Assembly: GCF_050943825.1 (NCBI RefSeq)
Contig: NZ_JBMNPX010000009.1
Span: 1 to 64,000, forward strand
From: Pseudoflavonifractor sp050943825
Lineage (GTDB): Bacteria; Bacillota; Clostridia; Oscillospirales; Oscillospiraceae
Reading direction: 5' to 3'
DNA: 64,000 bases
The position numbers and the translations under genes were made by a program. This document shows, piece by piece, positions 34,701-43,110 of the stretch; within the stretch, counting starts at the first letter, position 1, and each line of letters starts with the position of its first letter. Under the pieces are notes generated by a model. It was given only the letters and a program-made list of their open reading frames with translations, was not told where the DNA came from and made no database searches.

Positions 34701-37700
34701 GAGAGGATGCCTCACGCAGGCTCTCAAAGCCTATCTTCTTGTCACCCCATACTGTGGTAACGCCCCAGGCCCGGTTTTGTCCCAGAGGAGTTCCACTGTA
34801 ATTGGAGCGGTAGTCGTTGAGCGTCCAGATAGACGCACCGAACACATGGGTCTGCGTTCCATACTGGTCCAGCCAGCTGCGCGGAGTAATGACCGCCTTG
34901 TCGGGAATTTCAGAGGTCTGTTTGCTGCCATACTCCGTGATAAAGAGCGCTTTATCCGGTGCAATTCTGTGGTACGCTGCCGCTGTGCTGGCAAAGCCGC
35001 CGTAAGAATTGCAGGCGAGGAAATCCGACATGAACATGGAATCATCTTCGGGCTTGGTGGCCTTGTGGCCGGTGTTGCTGACTTCAATCACAAACCGGGT
35101 GTCATCCAGCTCGGTCTTAATAAAATTGCGCATGTATACCGCATACTGCTTTACATTTTCCTGGGCACCCTTGAGCTCATTTCCGATGGACCACGCAAAG
35201 ATGGAGGGGTGGTTGTAGTCCCGCTCAATCATCTCCTTGTACCATACAGAGGCGCGGTAAGGGTACTCGCTGCCCGGCGGATTGGTAATCTCGGCTACGC
35301 CGCCTCTTCCCGGTGCGCCGTCGCCCCAAACGTTACCCTCGCAGATAAGGAGGAAGCCCACCTGGTCACAGTAGTCCAGCAGATTCTTGCTCATGGGCAC
35401 ATGGCTGAGACGGGCGCAGTTCATGCCCATGCTCTTCATATAGTCCACATCACGCATAATGACATAGTCCGGCTCTGTGCCGCCGTTGGCCCGGTCATCC
35501 CACACACGGTTGGCGCCGGTGAGACGCACCTGTTCGCCGTTGAGGTAGAACTTGGTATCAATAATCTCAATCTTACGGATACCGATGTTGTCCTCAACGG
35601 TATGGAGAACGGTGTCCCCATCCATGATTCGGGTTTTGACGGTGTACAGATTGGGCGTGTCGAAATGCCACAGCTTCACATTCTCCAGGGTAAGGCTGGC
35701 ATCAAACCTCTGGTCCTCAGTTTCCGGAGTCGTGGGCTGAACAACAACTTCTGTGCTCGTGGTTCCCACCACTTCTCCGGTTGCTTTGTCGTACACATCA
35801 CTGACCACGGTGTAGATCCTGGCCTCAGTGGCCTGGTTGTTGATCTTGTACTGGAACGTGAGCTGAGCGGTACCCTCCTCCAGGTTGGGCTCGGAGGTGA
35901 TGTGCTGCCACTCAATCTTGGAGACGTTGTTTACCCGCAGCAGGGCGTCGCCCGAGATGCCGCCCCACTTCCACCAGGCGCCAAATGTCAGTTCATTGTT
36001 TATCTGGATGGCGATGGTGTTTTCGCCGCCGTAGTTCAGGTAGTCGTCCACCCGGAATTCAAAGGTGGTGTAGCCGCCGTCGTGGCTGCCCACCTCACGG
36101 CCGTTGATCCAGATACGGCTGTCGTGGTACACGGCGGTCAGGTTCAGGTAGGCGGGGTAGCCCTCGTACTCAGCGGGCATGGTAAAGGTGCGGCCGTACC
36201 AGCCTGTGCCCTTGTAGTTGGCATAAGCGTTCTCCAGGTCCCAGTTGCCGGGCACGGGCAGGCTGTCCCAGCCCTCGGTGTTCTCCAGGGTGTACCAGCC
36301 CTGAGCCTGGCCCACATCGTCCGGGTCTGTGGTAAAGCTCCACATGCCGTTGAGGGACAGCTCCACCTGGCCCTGGTCGTTCTTCAGCGGGGGCAGGGTG
36401 TTAATATCCCTCCGGGTCTGGAAACTCAGAACAATTTCCTCACCTACGGTATTGCCCATTACGTCGGCAACCGCAGCGGAAATTACCACCTGATAGACAC
36501 TGGCCGCGTCCATACTCGCCTTGGGTGTAAGAATTACAGTACGCCCCTCCTGATCGTTCGGATCCATGGTGACGTCTGCTTCCAGCGATACATCGCCCTT
36601 CTTGAGTGCGATTCCGGTCAATGTATCCGGATTTACCGGCGCGCTGAAGTACAGCCTCACAGGTCCGGAAACCGGAATGCCGGTGTCCTGATCCAGCTCG
36701 GCCAGCAGCTCTGTCGCGGGCAGCTCAACCACAAAGGGCTCACTTTTTACCGGCTCAGAAAAGCCATTTCCACCCAGGCTGGTTCCTGTAACCTCCGCCG
36801 TATAGGTGCCGCTGGGCAGATAGGTCTCGCAGGAATAGCCGCCGTCCACCACCTGTGCGTTCAGTGTGCGCACCACAGTTTCTTCGCTCTGAATCTTCAC
36901 TTCCACAGAGGATGCACCAACCGCTGTACCCGAGATAACAACAGGCATTTCTGTCACAGGGCTCTCCGGCACTGTGACGGTTACCTCCGGTCCGGCCACA
37001 CCGCTCAGGAACAAATTATCAAACTGTGCTGTGCATTTCTCAACCTGAACGCCAATACCGCCAGGCTGCTGGGGCGCTCTGTACTCCGAGTCCACAGTTT
37101 CAAACAGGAGCTCGCCATTTGCATAGCAGCGGATATACGGGCCATCGACTGCTATGGTCACTTCCAGCATCTGACCCACATCCCAGCCAAACGGAGATAT
37201 TCCATGTACAGCCCACGTGCCGTTCTTGTTCTGCTGGAGCGAAATCTTTCCGCCAATCTCCATCCGAAGGAGCCAATAATTGCTGCTGTCCGTATAGCGG
37301 AACACGATACCGGCGCCTGTATAGGGGCTGGCAATGATTCCGGCATGCGCAGTCAGGCAATAGCTGTCGCTGTCCGGAGCGTTTGGCGCCAGCAGAAGTG
37401 CAGAGCCGGTATGGCTTCCCTGAAGAACCTTGTTCCCTCCCCGGTCTGCAACAGTGTACTGGCCGGCATCCCCGGTCCAGTCAGTCAAAAGGCCATCCTC
37501 AAAGGTATAGGCGCTCTCAGGCACCTCCGACGCCACGCGGAAGCTGCGCTGTGCAGAAGCGGTTCTGCCGTCAGCGGAAGTGGCAGTTATCACAAGCGTA
37601 TAGTTTCCCGTACTCAAGCCGGTGAGCTCGTAAGAGAACCGGCCGTCTTCCAGGGCCAGCGGCTCCACGGCGCCGCCGTTAATCTGAATCCCGGCGTTTT

Positions 37701-38460
37701 CTGCGTTGGACACAGTTCCACTTACCGCAACGCTTCCGACATCTGCAGGCAGAAGCTCACCATTTTCAGGCGTCTCCAGTTCCACCGCAGGAGCCGTCTC
37801 ATCCAGCGCATACACCTTCAGATCGTCAAAGTTCGTGCTGCATCCGTACAGCCGCAGGCCAATACCGGCGCCTGCCTGCTCTGCATTATAATTGGGAGCG
37901 CTATATTCTATCAGCAGGACATCATCCACATAACAACGGATCTTTTCGCCGTTGGCTGTGGCCGCAAGGCAATACTCTGTATTATTACTCCAGTCAAACG
38001 GCTTTTCTGCCAGCAGAGACAATTTGCCGTCTCCATTGGGGAAACCATAGAGCTGAACCACTTCGCCTCCGGCCTTATTCACATTCACCCGGAAGTGCAG
38101 AAAGTCCGTCTCATCTTTCAGCCGGAATACCAGACCGGCACTGCTTCCCTTATTTATGTCGCTTTTCGTCACGTCCATTTTCGCAGTGACAGTATAATTT
38201 CCGCTCTCTATCCCTTCAGGTAATGTATAGCACAGAACTGTCCCCGTGCTGCTGACCTGCAGAACTCCGTTCTCCACGGAGGCAGTCTGTCCGGAGATTG
38301 TCCAATCAGCAATGCTTTCTGTGCTGTCGAACCCATTTTCATACAATGCTTCTCCTATTGCGGGACCATCAGCTGCGGCGAAGGCGGCAGTGCTGAAACA
38401 GGACAATGTCACGGCAAACGCCAGCAGTCCGCTCAGGAGCCTTCTTCTAAGTTTTTGCAT
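31711..38460 (-). CDS. Giant SLH-anchored GH2 glycosidase
   Basis: 2249 residues. A signal peptide (cleavage near AAFAAADG) leads to two LamG/DUF1080-like sandwiches separated by Ig-like modules (~25-560) and a Big_5-like domain. The GH2 core (~730-1330) has a jelly-roll (GTGWYGRTFTMPAEY), an Ig domain and a TIM barrel with acid/base Glu1095 (WSIGNELKG) and nucleophile Glu1176 (FITEYGSK). Behind it come fibronectin-III domains, a NEW3-like domain, another LamG-like domain, a FIVAR helix pair, an InlB-type repeat and three SLH repeats. It should act at the wall on beta-galactoside or beta-glucuronide glycans; the exact bond is unknown. ATG 38460 has AAGGAG 10 nt upstream. Confidence 0.9.
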   Translation of the reverse strand: MQKLRRRLLSGLLAFAVTLSCFSTAAFAAADGPAIGEALYENGFDSTESIADWTISGQTASVENGVLQVSSTGTVLCYTLPEGIESGNYTVTAKMDVTKSDINKGSSAGLVFRLKDETDFLHFRVNVNKAGGEVVQLYGFPNGDGKLSLLAEKPFDWSNNTEYCLAATANGEKIRCYVDDVLLIEYSAPNYNAEQAGAGIGLRLYGCSTNFDDLKVYALDETAPAVELETPENGELLPADVGSVAVSGTVSNAENAGIQINGGAVEPLALEDGRFSYELTGLSTGNYTLVITATSADGRTASAQRSFRVASEVPESAYTFEDGLLTDWTGDAGQYTVADRGGNKVLQGSHTGSALLLAPNAPDSDSYCLTAHAGIIASPYTGAGIVFRYTDSSNYWLLRMEIGGKISLQQNKNGTWAVHGISPFGWDVGQMLEVTIAVDGPYIRCYANGELLFETVDSEYRAPQQPGGIGVQVEKCTAQFDNLFLSGVAGPEVTVTVPESPVTEMPVVISGTAVGASSVEVKIQSEETVVRTLNAQVVDGGYSCETYLPSGTYTAEVTGTSLGGNGFSEPVKSEPFVVELPATELLAELDQDTGIPVSGPVRLYFSAPVNPDTLTGIALKKGDVSLEADVTMDPNDQEGRTVILTPKASMDAASVYQVVISAAVADVMGNTVGEEIVLSFQTRRDINTLPPLKNDQGQVELSLNGMWSFTTDPDDVGQAQGWYTLENTEGWDSLPVPGNWDLENAYANYKGTGWYGRTFTMPAEYEGYPAYLNLTAVYHDSRIWINGREVGSHDGGYTTFEFRVDDYLNYGGENTIAIQINNELTFGAWWKWGGISGDALLRVNNVSKIEWQHITSEPNLEEGTAQLTFQYKINNQATEARIYTVVSDVYDKATGEVVGTTSTEVVVQPTTPETEDQRFDASLTLENVKLWHFDTPNLYTVKTRIMDGDTVLHTVEDNIGIRKIEIIDTKFYLNGEQVRLTGANRVWDDRANGGTEPDYVIMRDVDYMKSMGMNCARLSHVPMSKNLLDYCDQVGFLLICEGNVWGDGAPGRGGVAEITNPPGSEYPYRASVWYKEMIERDYNHPSIFAWSIGNELKGAQENVKQYAVYMRNFIKTELDDTRFVIEVSNTGHKATKPEDDSMFMSDFLACNSYGGFASTAAAYHRIAPDKALFITEYGSKQTSEIPDKAVITPRSWLDQYGTQTHVFGASIWTLNDYRSNYSGTPLGQNRAWGVTTVWGDKKIGFESLREASSPVKKLSVEVSGDTDREGGSAIARVTVQSRNIENELPAYPIRGAVLKWETYSSAGSIISSGLIDIPNIQDDGSSWETAVAIQNIPSGGIGAVRVTVIDALGYEIAETYQYLQAPSETPEITGVVAAGDALRVLFDDVENAESYRITLTGDGVNKSATANLNRYADVTGLKAGETYSVTISAANSAGSGPVSAAVEAATTTDGTVLPPIIWHTEPIEGAFFVGYSVKSADDTYELEYGTQSGSYTQFMTFGTEGSVKVSGLEDGQTYYYRLRSVTDGVPSAWSQEVAVTVETADQAREVPVVKGAAGGKTSVSLTIDPSWKATGYVVKYGESAEQLDNRVTIQKAEVEQLTIDGLDTGKTYWFSVASLNGEVCSEFSQPVSAATTTGDGQHVILASVETTSLPLNKFSPEGRITITATSTFEEEKTLSVKEEGLPEGIHVPADAGFTVAANGTASFTLPVTMSEDVESGWYTVVISVLSGDTVLDSREVELVVNEGTEMLLEDNFSEIVEGRYTQSGTAEIADDVLTMDGTNTKAIPIITAGEKDWSGYVIESDMSIVEKGAAGLAMSAGIIFRYQDDKNFYHVRVDLGANASNPTFQIYRWKDSKTSLLFARPISGEWNDSHKIRVEDEGSTVYFYLDGTLMTALNLGEGGGKVGYRAYGAVAQMDNLKVYKMERPQADKTELQSLVERCKAYSAQDYTEESFADLQTSLNEALAVLEDEFATQPQVDEALEALEAAEEALEPTSDGTSVPTYRPETETGGHGTVTVSPLFPRQGQVVTITPKPEEGYELKNLTVTDKNGKAVEVTEQADGTWKFTQPAGKVTITAEFAPVEPVTFSDVEAGSWYEAAVNAMVEAGLMQGTGNNMFQPFGTVTRATMWTIPARMDGVDTEGGSSWYEKAQAWAVAEGVSDGTNPEAVVTREQIAAMLYRYAGSPAAENALDFADSGDISDWAADAMAWAVAEGILTGKSGNILDPDGTATRAEAATILMRFCQSIKK
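31805..32449 (-). repeat. 645-bp SLH cassette, copy B
   Basis: Second copy of the InlB/SLH-coding cassette, in the GH2 gene; see 26373-27017. Identity falls sharply just outside both ends, as expected of a recombined or converted segment. Confidence 0.9.
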
Positions 38461-38876
38461 CACGCACAAACTCCTTCCATTTCCTCATTTTCTTTCCCTT
38501 AGAGCATGCTCTCCTTTTTGCTTCTGAATACGGCTTTCTTTTCATTCCTTTCTTTCATTTATTAAAAATATAGCTATATTGCATGTATAACTTTATATAT
38601 TCCCATCAGAATTTGTATAATATCATCAGCCATATTAGGCTGCCATGATTAATCTGCATATTATCTGGATTATTCCGCCTTATCCAAGTGCACTGTTTTT
38701 TCCCCATTTAATATTTAAAATCTATCGTTTCTGGGCATATTCTGGGGCTTAATCACATGGAATAGAGCAGGCAGCAGCCAGAACGCCTGTTGTTTCTTAT
38801 TCTTTGCGCTATAAGGGCGATGCCATTTTCTATCTTTTCAAACTTTATTTCTCTGTTGTATAGGAGAACGGAAAAA
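38461..38876 (-). promoter_or_regulatory. AT-rich upstream region of the GH2 gene
   Basis: About 400 bp with low GC and no coding signal. It contains two perfect palindromes, AGAGCATGCTCT (38502-38513) and AATATAGCTATATT (38567-38580), that may be operators. On the minus strand TTCTGA, 16 bp, TATACA (~38590-38620) is a possible promoter for the GH2 gene. None of this is proven by sequence alone. Confidence 0.4.
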
Positions 38877-39066
38877 ATGAATCTGGCGAAGTATCTGTTC
38901 GTATTTGTGCGGGAGGATTTGAGCTTTGTTCTCTCTTACTATGGGCGTATTTCCGGTGGTGGCTGTGGCCGTGTTTGCCGGTCTGTATTTCTCCGTTATC
39001 CATACTACTGTGCAAGAATGTGAGGATTTAAGCAAGAAAAACGTCTCTTTCTGTCCCTTTCCATGA
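38877..39066 (+). pseudogene. Frameshifted membrane-protein remnant
   Basis: With an AGGAGAACGG site upstream, ATG 38877 reads MNLAKYLFVFVREDLSFVLS. After a +1 shift at ~38940 it continues as MGVFPVVAVAVFAGLYFSVIHTTVQECEDLSKKN and stops at 39066. A basic start followed by one membrane helix suggests the N-terminus of a membrane sensor or transporter. Too little is left to name the family. From 39067 to 39261 I see nothing convincing. Confidence 0.3.
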
Positions 39067-39261
39067 TGGTCACACCGACACCCTCAACCCAAAGTTCCAT
39101 GACCTGAAATACCCTATCCAGGCACTCAACGACAAGCATGGACTCCAATCACTGCGGGATATCCAGGCCGGCCCTTGAACCGTGACATCCGATCGACATA
39201 AAAAATACCCCAAGCCAGAAGGCCCGGGGCATTCTCTTTTGCGGCGTGATAATCCCCGCAT

Positions 39262-39309
39262 AAAACAAGCGTAGGGAGAACGGTATACCGTTCTCCCTAC
39301 GCTTGTTTT
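39262..39309. terminator. 48-bp perfect palindrome, terminator of the GH13 gene
   Basis: Bases 39262-39285 and 39286-39309 are exact complements, beginning with four A and ending with four T, so the stem can end transcription in either direction. It stands 8 bp past the GH13 stop at 39317. Confidence 0.85.
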
Positions 39310-39316
39310 CATGCTT

Positions 39317-41155
39317 TTATTGTCCGTCTCTGCGGCGGCACAGGCAGTACTGATAGGGCCACAGCTGCCGGGTGCTGCATGGCCCACGCTCGCCGGTGAT
39401 GAGGTCCTCAAACTCCCCCTCCATGGCGTCCATATGGACGGTCTGGAACTGGTCGGAGAAGTTGAACAGGCAGGTCAGGGTCTCCCCCTCCACCCGCCGC
39501 ACCAGTGCCAGCACCTGGCGGTTTCCGGTGTCCCAGGTGGTAACCCAGGCGTCCGGCCCAAAGCAGCGCTCACCGGCCCGCAGCTCCTCCAGACGGCGGA
39601 GCCCGTCCCAGATCCGCTGCTGGACCGTGCCGGGCTGGGTGCGCAGGGCCGCGTTGTCCCAGTTGAAGCGGATCCGGTGGAGATTGCGGCTGTCCTCCCA
39701 GCGGTCCGGGTCCTGGTGGTAGTCGTAGCCGTTGAGCTGGCCGATCTCATCGCCGCTGGAGAGCATGGGAAAGCCCGACATGCACATCATGGCGGCGTGC
39801 ATCATCAGGTCCCGCTGGATGCCCTGGGTCACCTGGGCCTCGTCCCCCTCGTAGAGTCCCTTCTCGATGCCGCAGAGGCTGGCGGTGGTGCCGCAGGTTC
39901 TGGCGTCCTGGGTGACAGGGTTGTAGTTGTACCGCTCGCCCCGGGCAAAGCTGCCGGGGTAGCTGCCCTCAAAGAACTCATAGAGGTATTTTTTGTGGGC
40001 CAGCGGGTCTATGCCGATGGTCCTGCCGAACTCCTCGTTGAGGCCCCAGCCGATGTCGTCATGGCAGCGCAGGTAGTTGACAAAGCAGCAGTGGGCGGGC
40101 AGGCTGTGGAGGTCGTCCAGCTGGCGCTTGAGCTGCCGGACGTCGGCGCTTGCTAGGGCGCTCCACTGGGTGGCCATGGTGGAGGCGTTGTACAGCAGAT
40201 GGCACTCCGGCTTCTCGGCGGTGCCGAAATAGGGCGCCAGCTCCTTGGGCGCCATCACCACCTCGCCCTTCAGAATGACAGCGGGGCAGACCGTCTCGGT
40301 GATGAGGCGGATCATGCGCATAATGGTGTGGACCTTGGGGAGATTGCGGCAGGTGGTGCCCATCTCCTTCCACAGGTAGGGCACCGCGTCGATGCGCAGG
40401 AGCTCCACGCCCAGGTTGGCCAGGTGGAGCATGCTGCACACCATGTCGTTGAACACCGCCGGGTTGCGGTAGTTCAGGTCCCACTGGTAGGGGTGGAAGG
40501 AGGAGCAGACGTACTTCTTCATCTGCTCCTGGTAGAGGAAGCTGCCCGGCGCGGTCTCGGGGAATACGTCGGGGATGGTCTTTTCCATCTCACGGGGAAT
40601 GTCGGGGGTATCAAAGCAGATGTAGCGGTCAATGTACTCCTGCTCCCCCGCCTTGGCCCGCATGGCCCAGGGGTGGGTGTCCGCCGTATGGTTGATGACA
40701 AAGTCCAGGCACAGGCTCATGCCCCGGCGGCGCATGGCGGCGGTGAGGCGGCTCAGGTCCTCGTTGGTGCCCAGAGACGGGTCCACCTGGTCAAAGTCCT
40801 CCACGGCATAGCCGCCGTCATTGTCCGGATGGGGCATCTTCAGCAGGGGCATCAGGTGGAGATAGGTGATACCCTGCCCGGTCAGGTAGTCCAGCCGCTT
40901 CTCCAGCTCGGTCAGATTCCCGGCAAAGAGGTCGGTATACATGGTCATACCCAGCATCTTTCCCGCACGGAACCACTCCGGGTTCTCTTCCCGCTTGGCA
41001 TCCAGCCGCCGCAGGCTCTGGCTGCGCTGGCGGTAGGCCTCCGCCATGCGCTCCAGCAGCTCGTCCAGGCGGTCACGGCGGTCATAGAGCTCCATATACA
41101 GCCATTCCAGCTCATCCCGCCTGTCCTTCAGGCGGCGTTCAAAGGCACTGATCAT
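39317..41155 (-). CDS. Amylosucrase-like GH13 enzyme
   Basis: 612 residues, cytoplasmic, with the helical N-terminal domain and GH13 barrel order of subfamily 4 (amylosucrase / sucrose hydrolase). Motifs: DFVINHTAD, LLRIDAVPYLWKEMGT with nucleophile Asp256, LKGEVVMAP with acid/base Glu298, and NYLRCHDDIGW. The family splits sucrose into fructose plus either free glucose or an alpha-1,4-glucan. The fructokinase gene ends 5 bp upstream, and its last codons contain this gene's AGGAGG site, so the two are coupled: glucose moiety and fructose-6-phosphate are both recovered. Hydrolase versus transferase activity cannot be told from motifs. Confidence 0.88.
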   Translation of the reverse strand: MISAFERRLKDRRDELEWLYMELYDRRDRLDELLERMAEAYRQRSQSLRRLDAKREENPEWFRAGKMLGMTMYTDLFAGNLTELEKRLDYLTGQGITYLHLMPLLKMPHPDNDGGYAVEDFDQVDPSLGTNEDLSRLTAAMRRRGMSLCLDFVINHTADTHPWAMRAKAGEQEYIDRYICFDTPDIPREMEKTIPDVFPETAPGSFLYQEQMKKYVCSSFHPYQWDLNYRNPAVFNDMVCSMLHLANLGVELLRIDAVPYLWKEMGTTCRNLPKVHTIMRMIRLITETVCPAVILKGEVVMAPKELAPYFGTAEKPECHLLYNASTMATQWSALASADVRQLKRQLDDLHSLPAHCCFVNYLRCHDDIGWGLNEEFGRTIGIDPLAHKKYLYEFFEGSYPGSFARGERYNYNPVTQDARTCGTTASLCGIEKGLYEGDEAQVTQGIQRDLMMHAAMMCMSGFPMLSSGDEIGQLNGYDYHQDPDRWEDSRNLHRIRFNWDNAALRTQPGTVQQRIWDGLRRLEELRAGERCFGPDAWVTTWDTGNRQVLALVRRVEGETLTCLFNFSDQFQTVHMDAMEGEFEDLITGERGPCSTRQLWPYQYCLCRRRDGQ

Positions 41156-41159
41156 CTCG

Positions 41160-42116
41160 TCATCCTCCTGTTACCCGTTGAATATCCGCCCGCTCCGGCA
41201 TGCTGCGGATGGCGCCCTTTTTGGTGGTGATCAGCCCCGCGGCGGCATTGGCAAAGCGCAGCATCTCCATAAGCCCCGCCTGGTCCAGCCGGTCCAGGCC
41301 GTGGTCCAGCACATAGTGCAGGCAGCAGCCGCAGAAGGTGTCCCCCGCGCCGGTGGTGTCCACCGTGTTGGGCTGGAGATAGGCGGGACACTCCACCGTC
41401 ACGTCCTGCCACAGGGCAATGCTGCCCTTTCCGCCCCGGGTCACCAGCAGCAGCCGGAGGTTGGGGAAGCGCTCCCGCAGGGCTGCGCTGCCCGCGGGAA
41501 TCCCGCTGCATCCGGTGAGGAATTCCAGCTCCTCCTCCGCCACCTTCAGAATATGGCACACCGAGCAGCCCCAGAGCATCTGCTCCCGGGCGGCGTCCAG
41601 ATTGGGCCACAGGGAGGCGCGCAGGTTGGGGTCAAAGCTGATGACAGCGCCGCCGGCAGCGGCCAGCTCCACGGCGGCCCGGGTGGCGCTTCGGGCCGGC
41701 TCCCGGGTGAGGGACAGGGAGCCGAAGTGGAAGATCCTTGTCTGCCTCAGCATATCCTCAGGCAGCTCCTCCCGGGTCAGCAGCTCATCCGCCCCGGGGT
41801 TGCGGTAGAAGCTGAACTCCCGGTCCCCGTCCGGGGCGTTCTGCACAAAGGCCAGGGTGGTGCTGGCGTCCGGGTCCAGGACCAGGCCCCGGCTGTCAAT
41901 GCCCACCTCTTCAATGGTATCCTTCAGGCGGCGGCCGAACATATCCTGCCCTACCTTGCCCACAAAGGCGCAGCGGCGGCCCAGCTTGGCCAGCATGGCC
42001 AGCACATTGCAGGGCGCCCCGCCCGGATTGGCCTCAAACAGAGGGTTACCCTGTCCGCTCTTCCCGTTGGCGGTAAAGTCAATCAGCAGTTCACCCAGGG
42101 CCACAACGTCGTACAT
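41160..42116 (-). CDS. PfkB-family fructokinase
   Basis: 318 residues, ribokinase fold. The N-terminal motif (ALGELLIDFTANG...GGAPCNVLAMLAKLG) is that of fructokinases. The C-terminal motif DTTGAGDTFCGC holds the catalytic Asp and anion hole. It should phosphorylate fructose released by the downstream amylosucrase-like enzyme. Ribosome site GAGGGGG precedes ATG. It is divergent from the AraC regulator, sharing a 107-bp control region. Confidence 0.93.
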   Translation of the reverse strand: MYDVVALGELLIDFTANGKSGQGNPLFEANPGGAPCNVLAMLAKLGRRCAFVGKVGQDMFGRRLKDTIEEVGIDSRGLVLDPDASTTLAFVQNAPDGDREFSFYRNPGADELLTREELPEDMLRQTRIFHFGSLSLTREPARSATRAAVELAAAGGAVISFDPNLRASLWPNLDAAREQMLWGCSVCHILKVAEEELEFLTGCSGIPAGSAALRERFPNLRLLLVTRGGKGSIALWQDVTVECPAYLQPNTVDTTGAGDTFCGCCLHYVLDHGLDRLDQAGLMEMLRFANAAAGLITTKKGAIRSMPERADIQRVTGG

Positions 42117-42136
42117 AAAATCCCCCTCTTTTTCTG

Positions 42137-42165
42137 TTGGTGTCTGTTAAAATCTGTGATATAAT
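42137..42165 (+). promoter_or_regulatory. Promoter of the AraC-type regulator
   Basis: TTGGTG (42137-42142), a 17-bp spacer, TATAAT (42160-42165), then ~58 bp to the ATG. A good sigma-A promoter. It lies in the region shared with the divergent fructokinase gene. Confidence 0.75.
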
Positions 42166-42223
42166 CAATAAAAAGCCGTACAATACAGGCCGGTGCCGGC
42201 GCCGGAGAGACGGAGGCGATACC

Positions 42224-43081
42224 ATGGACGACCTCTCCTTTTCCATCTTCCCCAACGAAAATTTTCTGGATCTGCGGCTCTACCAGTATGGCTGGGAGCA
42301 GTGTGCCCCCCTCCATTCCTTCGGTCCCTTTGTCCGCAACCATTTCCTGTTTCACTACGTGATCTCGGGCCAGGGCTTTCTGAACTCCAATGCCCCGGAT
42401 GGCACTACCCATCGCTACGACCTGACGGCGGATCAGGGCTTTCTCATCTGCCCGGGCCAGGTCAACACCTACTGTGCGGACAAGGACCAGCCGTGGAAAT
42501 ATGTGTGGCTGGAGTTTGACGGCCTGCGGGTCACCGAGTACCTGACCTACGCCGGTCTGGACGCCTCACACCCCGTCTATACCCCCCAGAGCACCGCCCA
42601 GGGGCAGGCCCTGCGGGACAGCATGCTCTACATCGCCAACCACTCCAAGGTCTCCACCCTGCACCTGATCGGCCACCTCTTCCTCTTCCTGGATGCGCTG
42701 GTCCAGTCCTCCGCGTCCAGGCGCTCCGCATCGGGCGGCCAGCTGCGGGACTTCTACATCCAGGAGGCCATCACCTACATGGAGCAGAACTACCAGCGGG
42801 ATCTGACCGTGGAGGAGCTGGCCGATGTGTGCAAGCTCAACCGCAGCTACTTCAGCAAGCTGTTCCGGGACAGCATGGGCTGCCCGCCTCAGGAATTTCT
42901 CATCCGTATGCGCCTGTCCAAGGCCACCGAGCTGATGAAGACCAGCCGCGCCTCCATCGGCGACATCGCCCAGATGTGCGGCTATCCCAACCAGCTCCAC
43001 TTCTCCCGGGCCTTCAAGAAGCGGTACGGGGTCTCACCCCGGGCCTGGCGGGCGGAAAATCAGTTTCATGCAAAAGGCTGA
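42224..43081 (+). CDS. AraC-family regulator (raffinose/sucrose locus)
   Basis: 285 residues: N-terminal cupin-type sugar-sensing domain (FLFHYVISGQGFL, FLICPGQVNTYCAD) and C-terminal double helix-turn-helix (LTVEELADVCKLNRSYFSKLFRDSMGCPPQEFLIRMRL..., ASIGDIAQMCGYPNQLHFSRAFKKRYGVSPRAWR). ATG 42224 has GGAGG 7 nt upstream; upstream in-frame codons lack a site. It resembles MsmR/RafR-type activators of multiple-sugar loci. Probable targets are the divergent fructokinase/amylosucrase genes and the ABC operon promoter at ~48.5 kb with its 19-bp palindrome. Confidence 0.9.
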   Translation: MDDLSFSIFPNENFLDLRLYQYGWEQCAPLHSFGPFVRNHFLFHYVISGQGFLNSNAPDGTTHRYDLTADQGFLICPGQVNTYCADKDQPWKYVWLEFDGLRVTEYLTYAGLDASHPVYTPQSTAQGQALRDSMLYIANHSKVSTLHLIGHLFLFLDALVQSSASRRSASGGQLRDFYIQEAITYMEQNYQRDLTVEELADVCKLNRSYFSKLFRDSMGCPPQEFLIRMRLSKATELMKTSRASIGDIAQMCGYPNQLHFSRAFKKRYGVSPRAWRAENQFHAKG

Positions 43082-43110
43082 CTGCTGTACCGGCAGTCAG
43101 CCTCTTTTTT
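43075..43110. terminator. Terminator between araC-type and alpha-galactosidase genes
   Basis: Arms 43075-43085 and 43093-43103 (AGGCTGACTGC and its complement) followed by six T. It overlaps the last bases of both convergent genes. Confidence 0.85.

Noticed and set aside
32419..38223. 1934-codon plus-strand frame over the GH2 gene
   Set aside because: Mirror of the GH2 coding strand; composition typical of antisense reading, no start signal.
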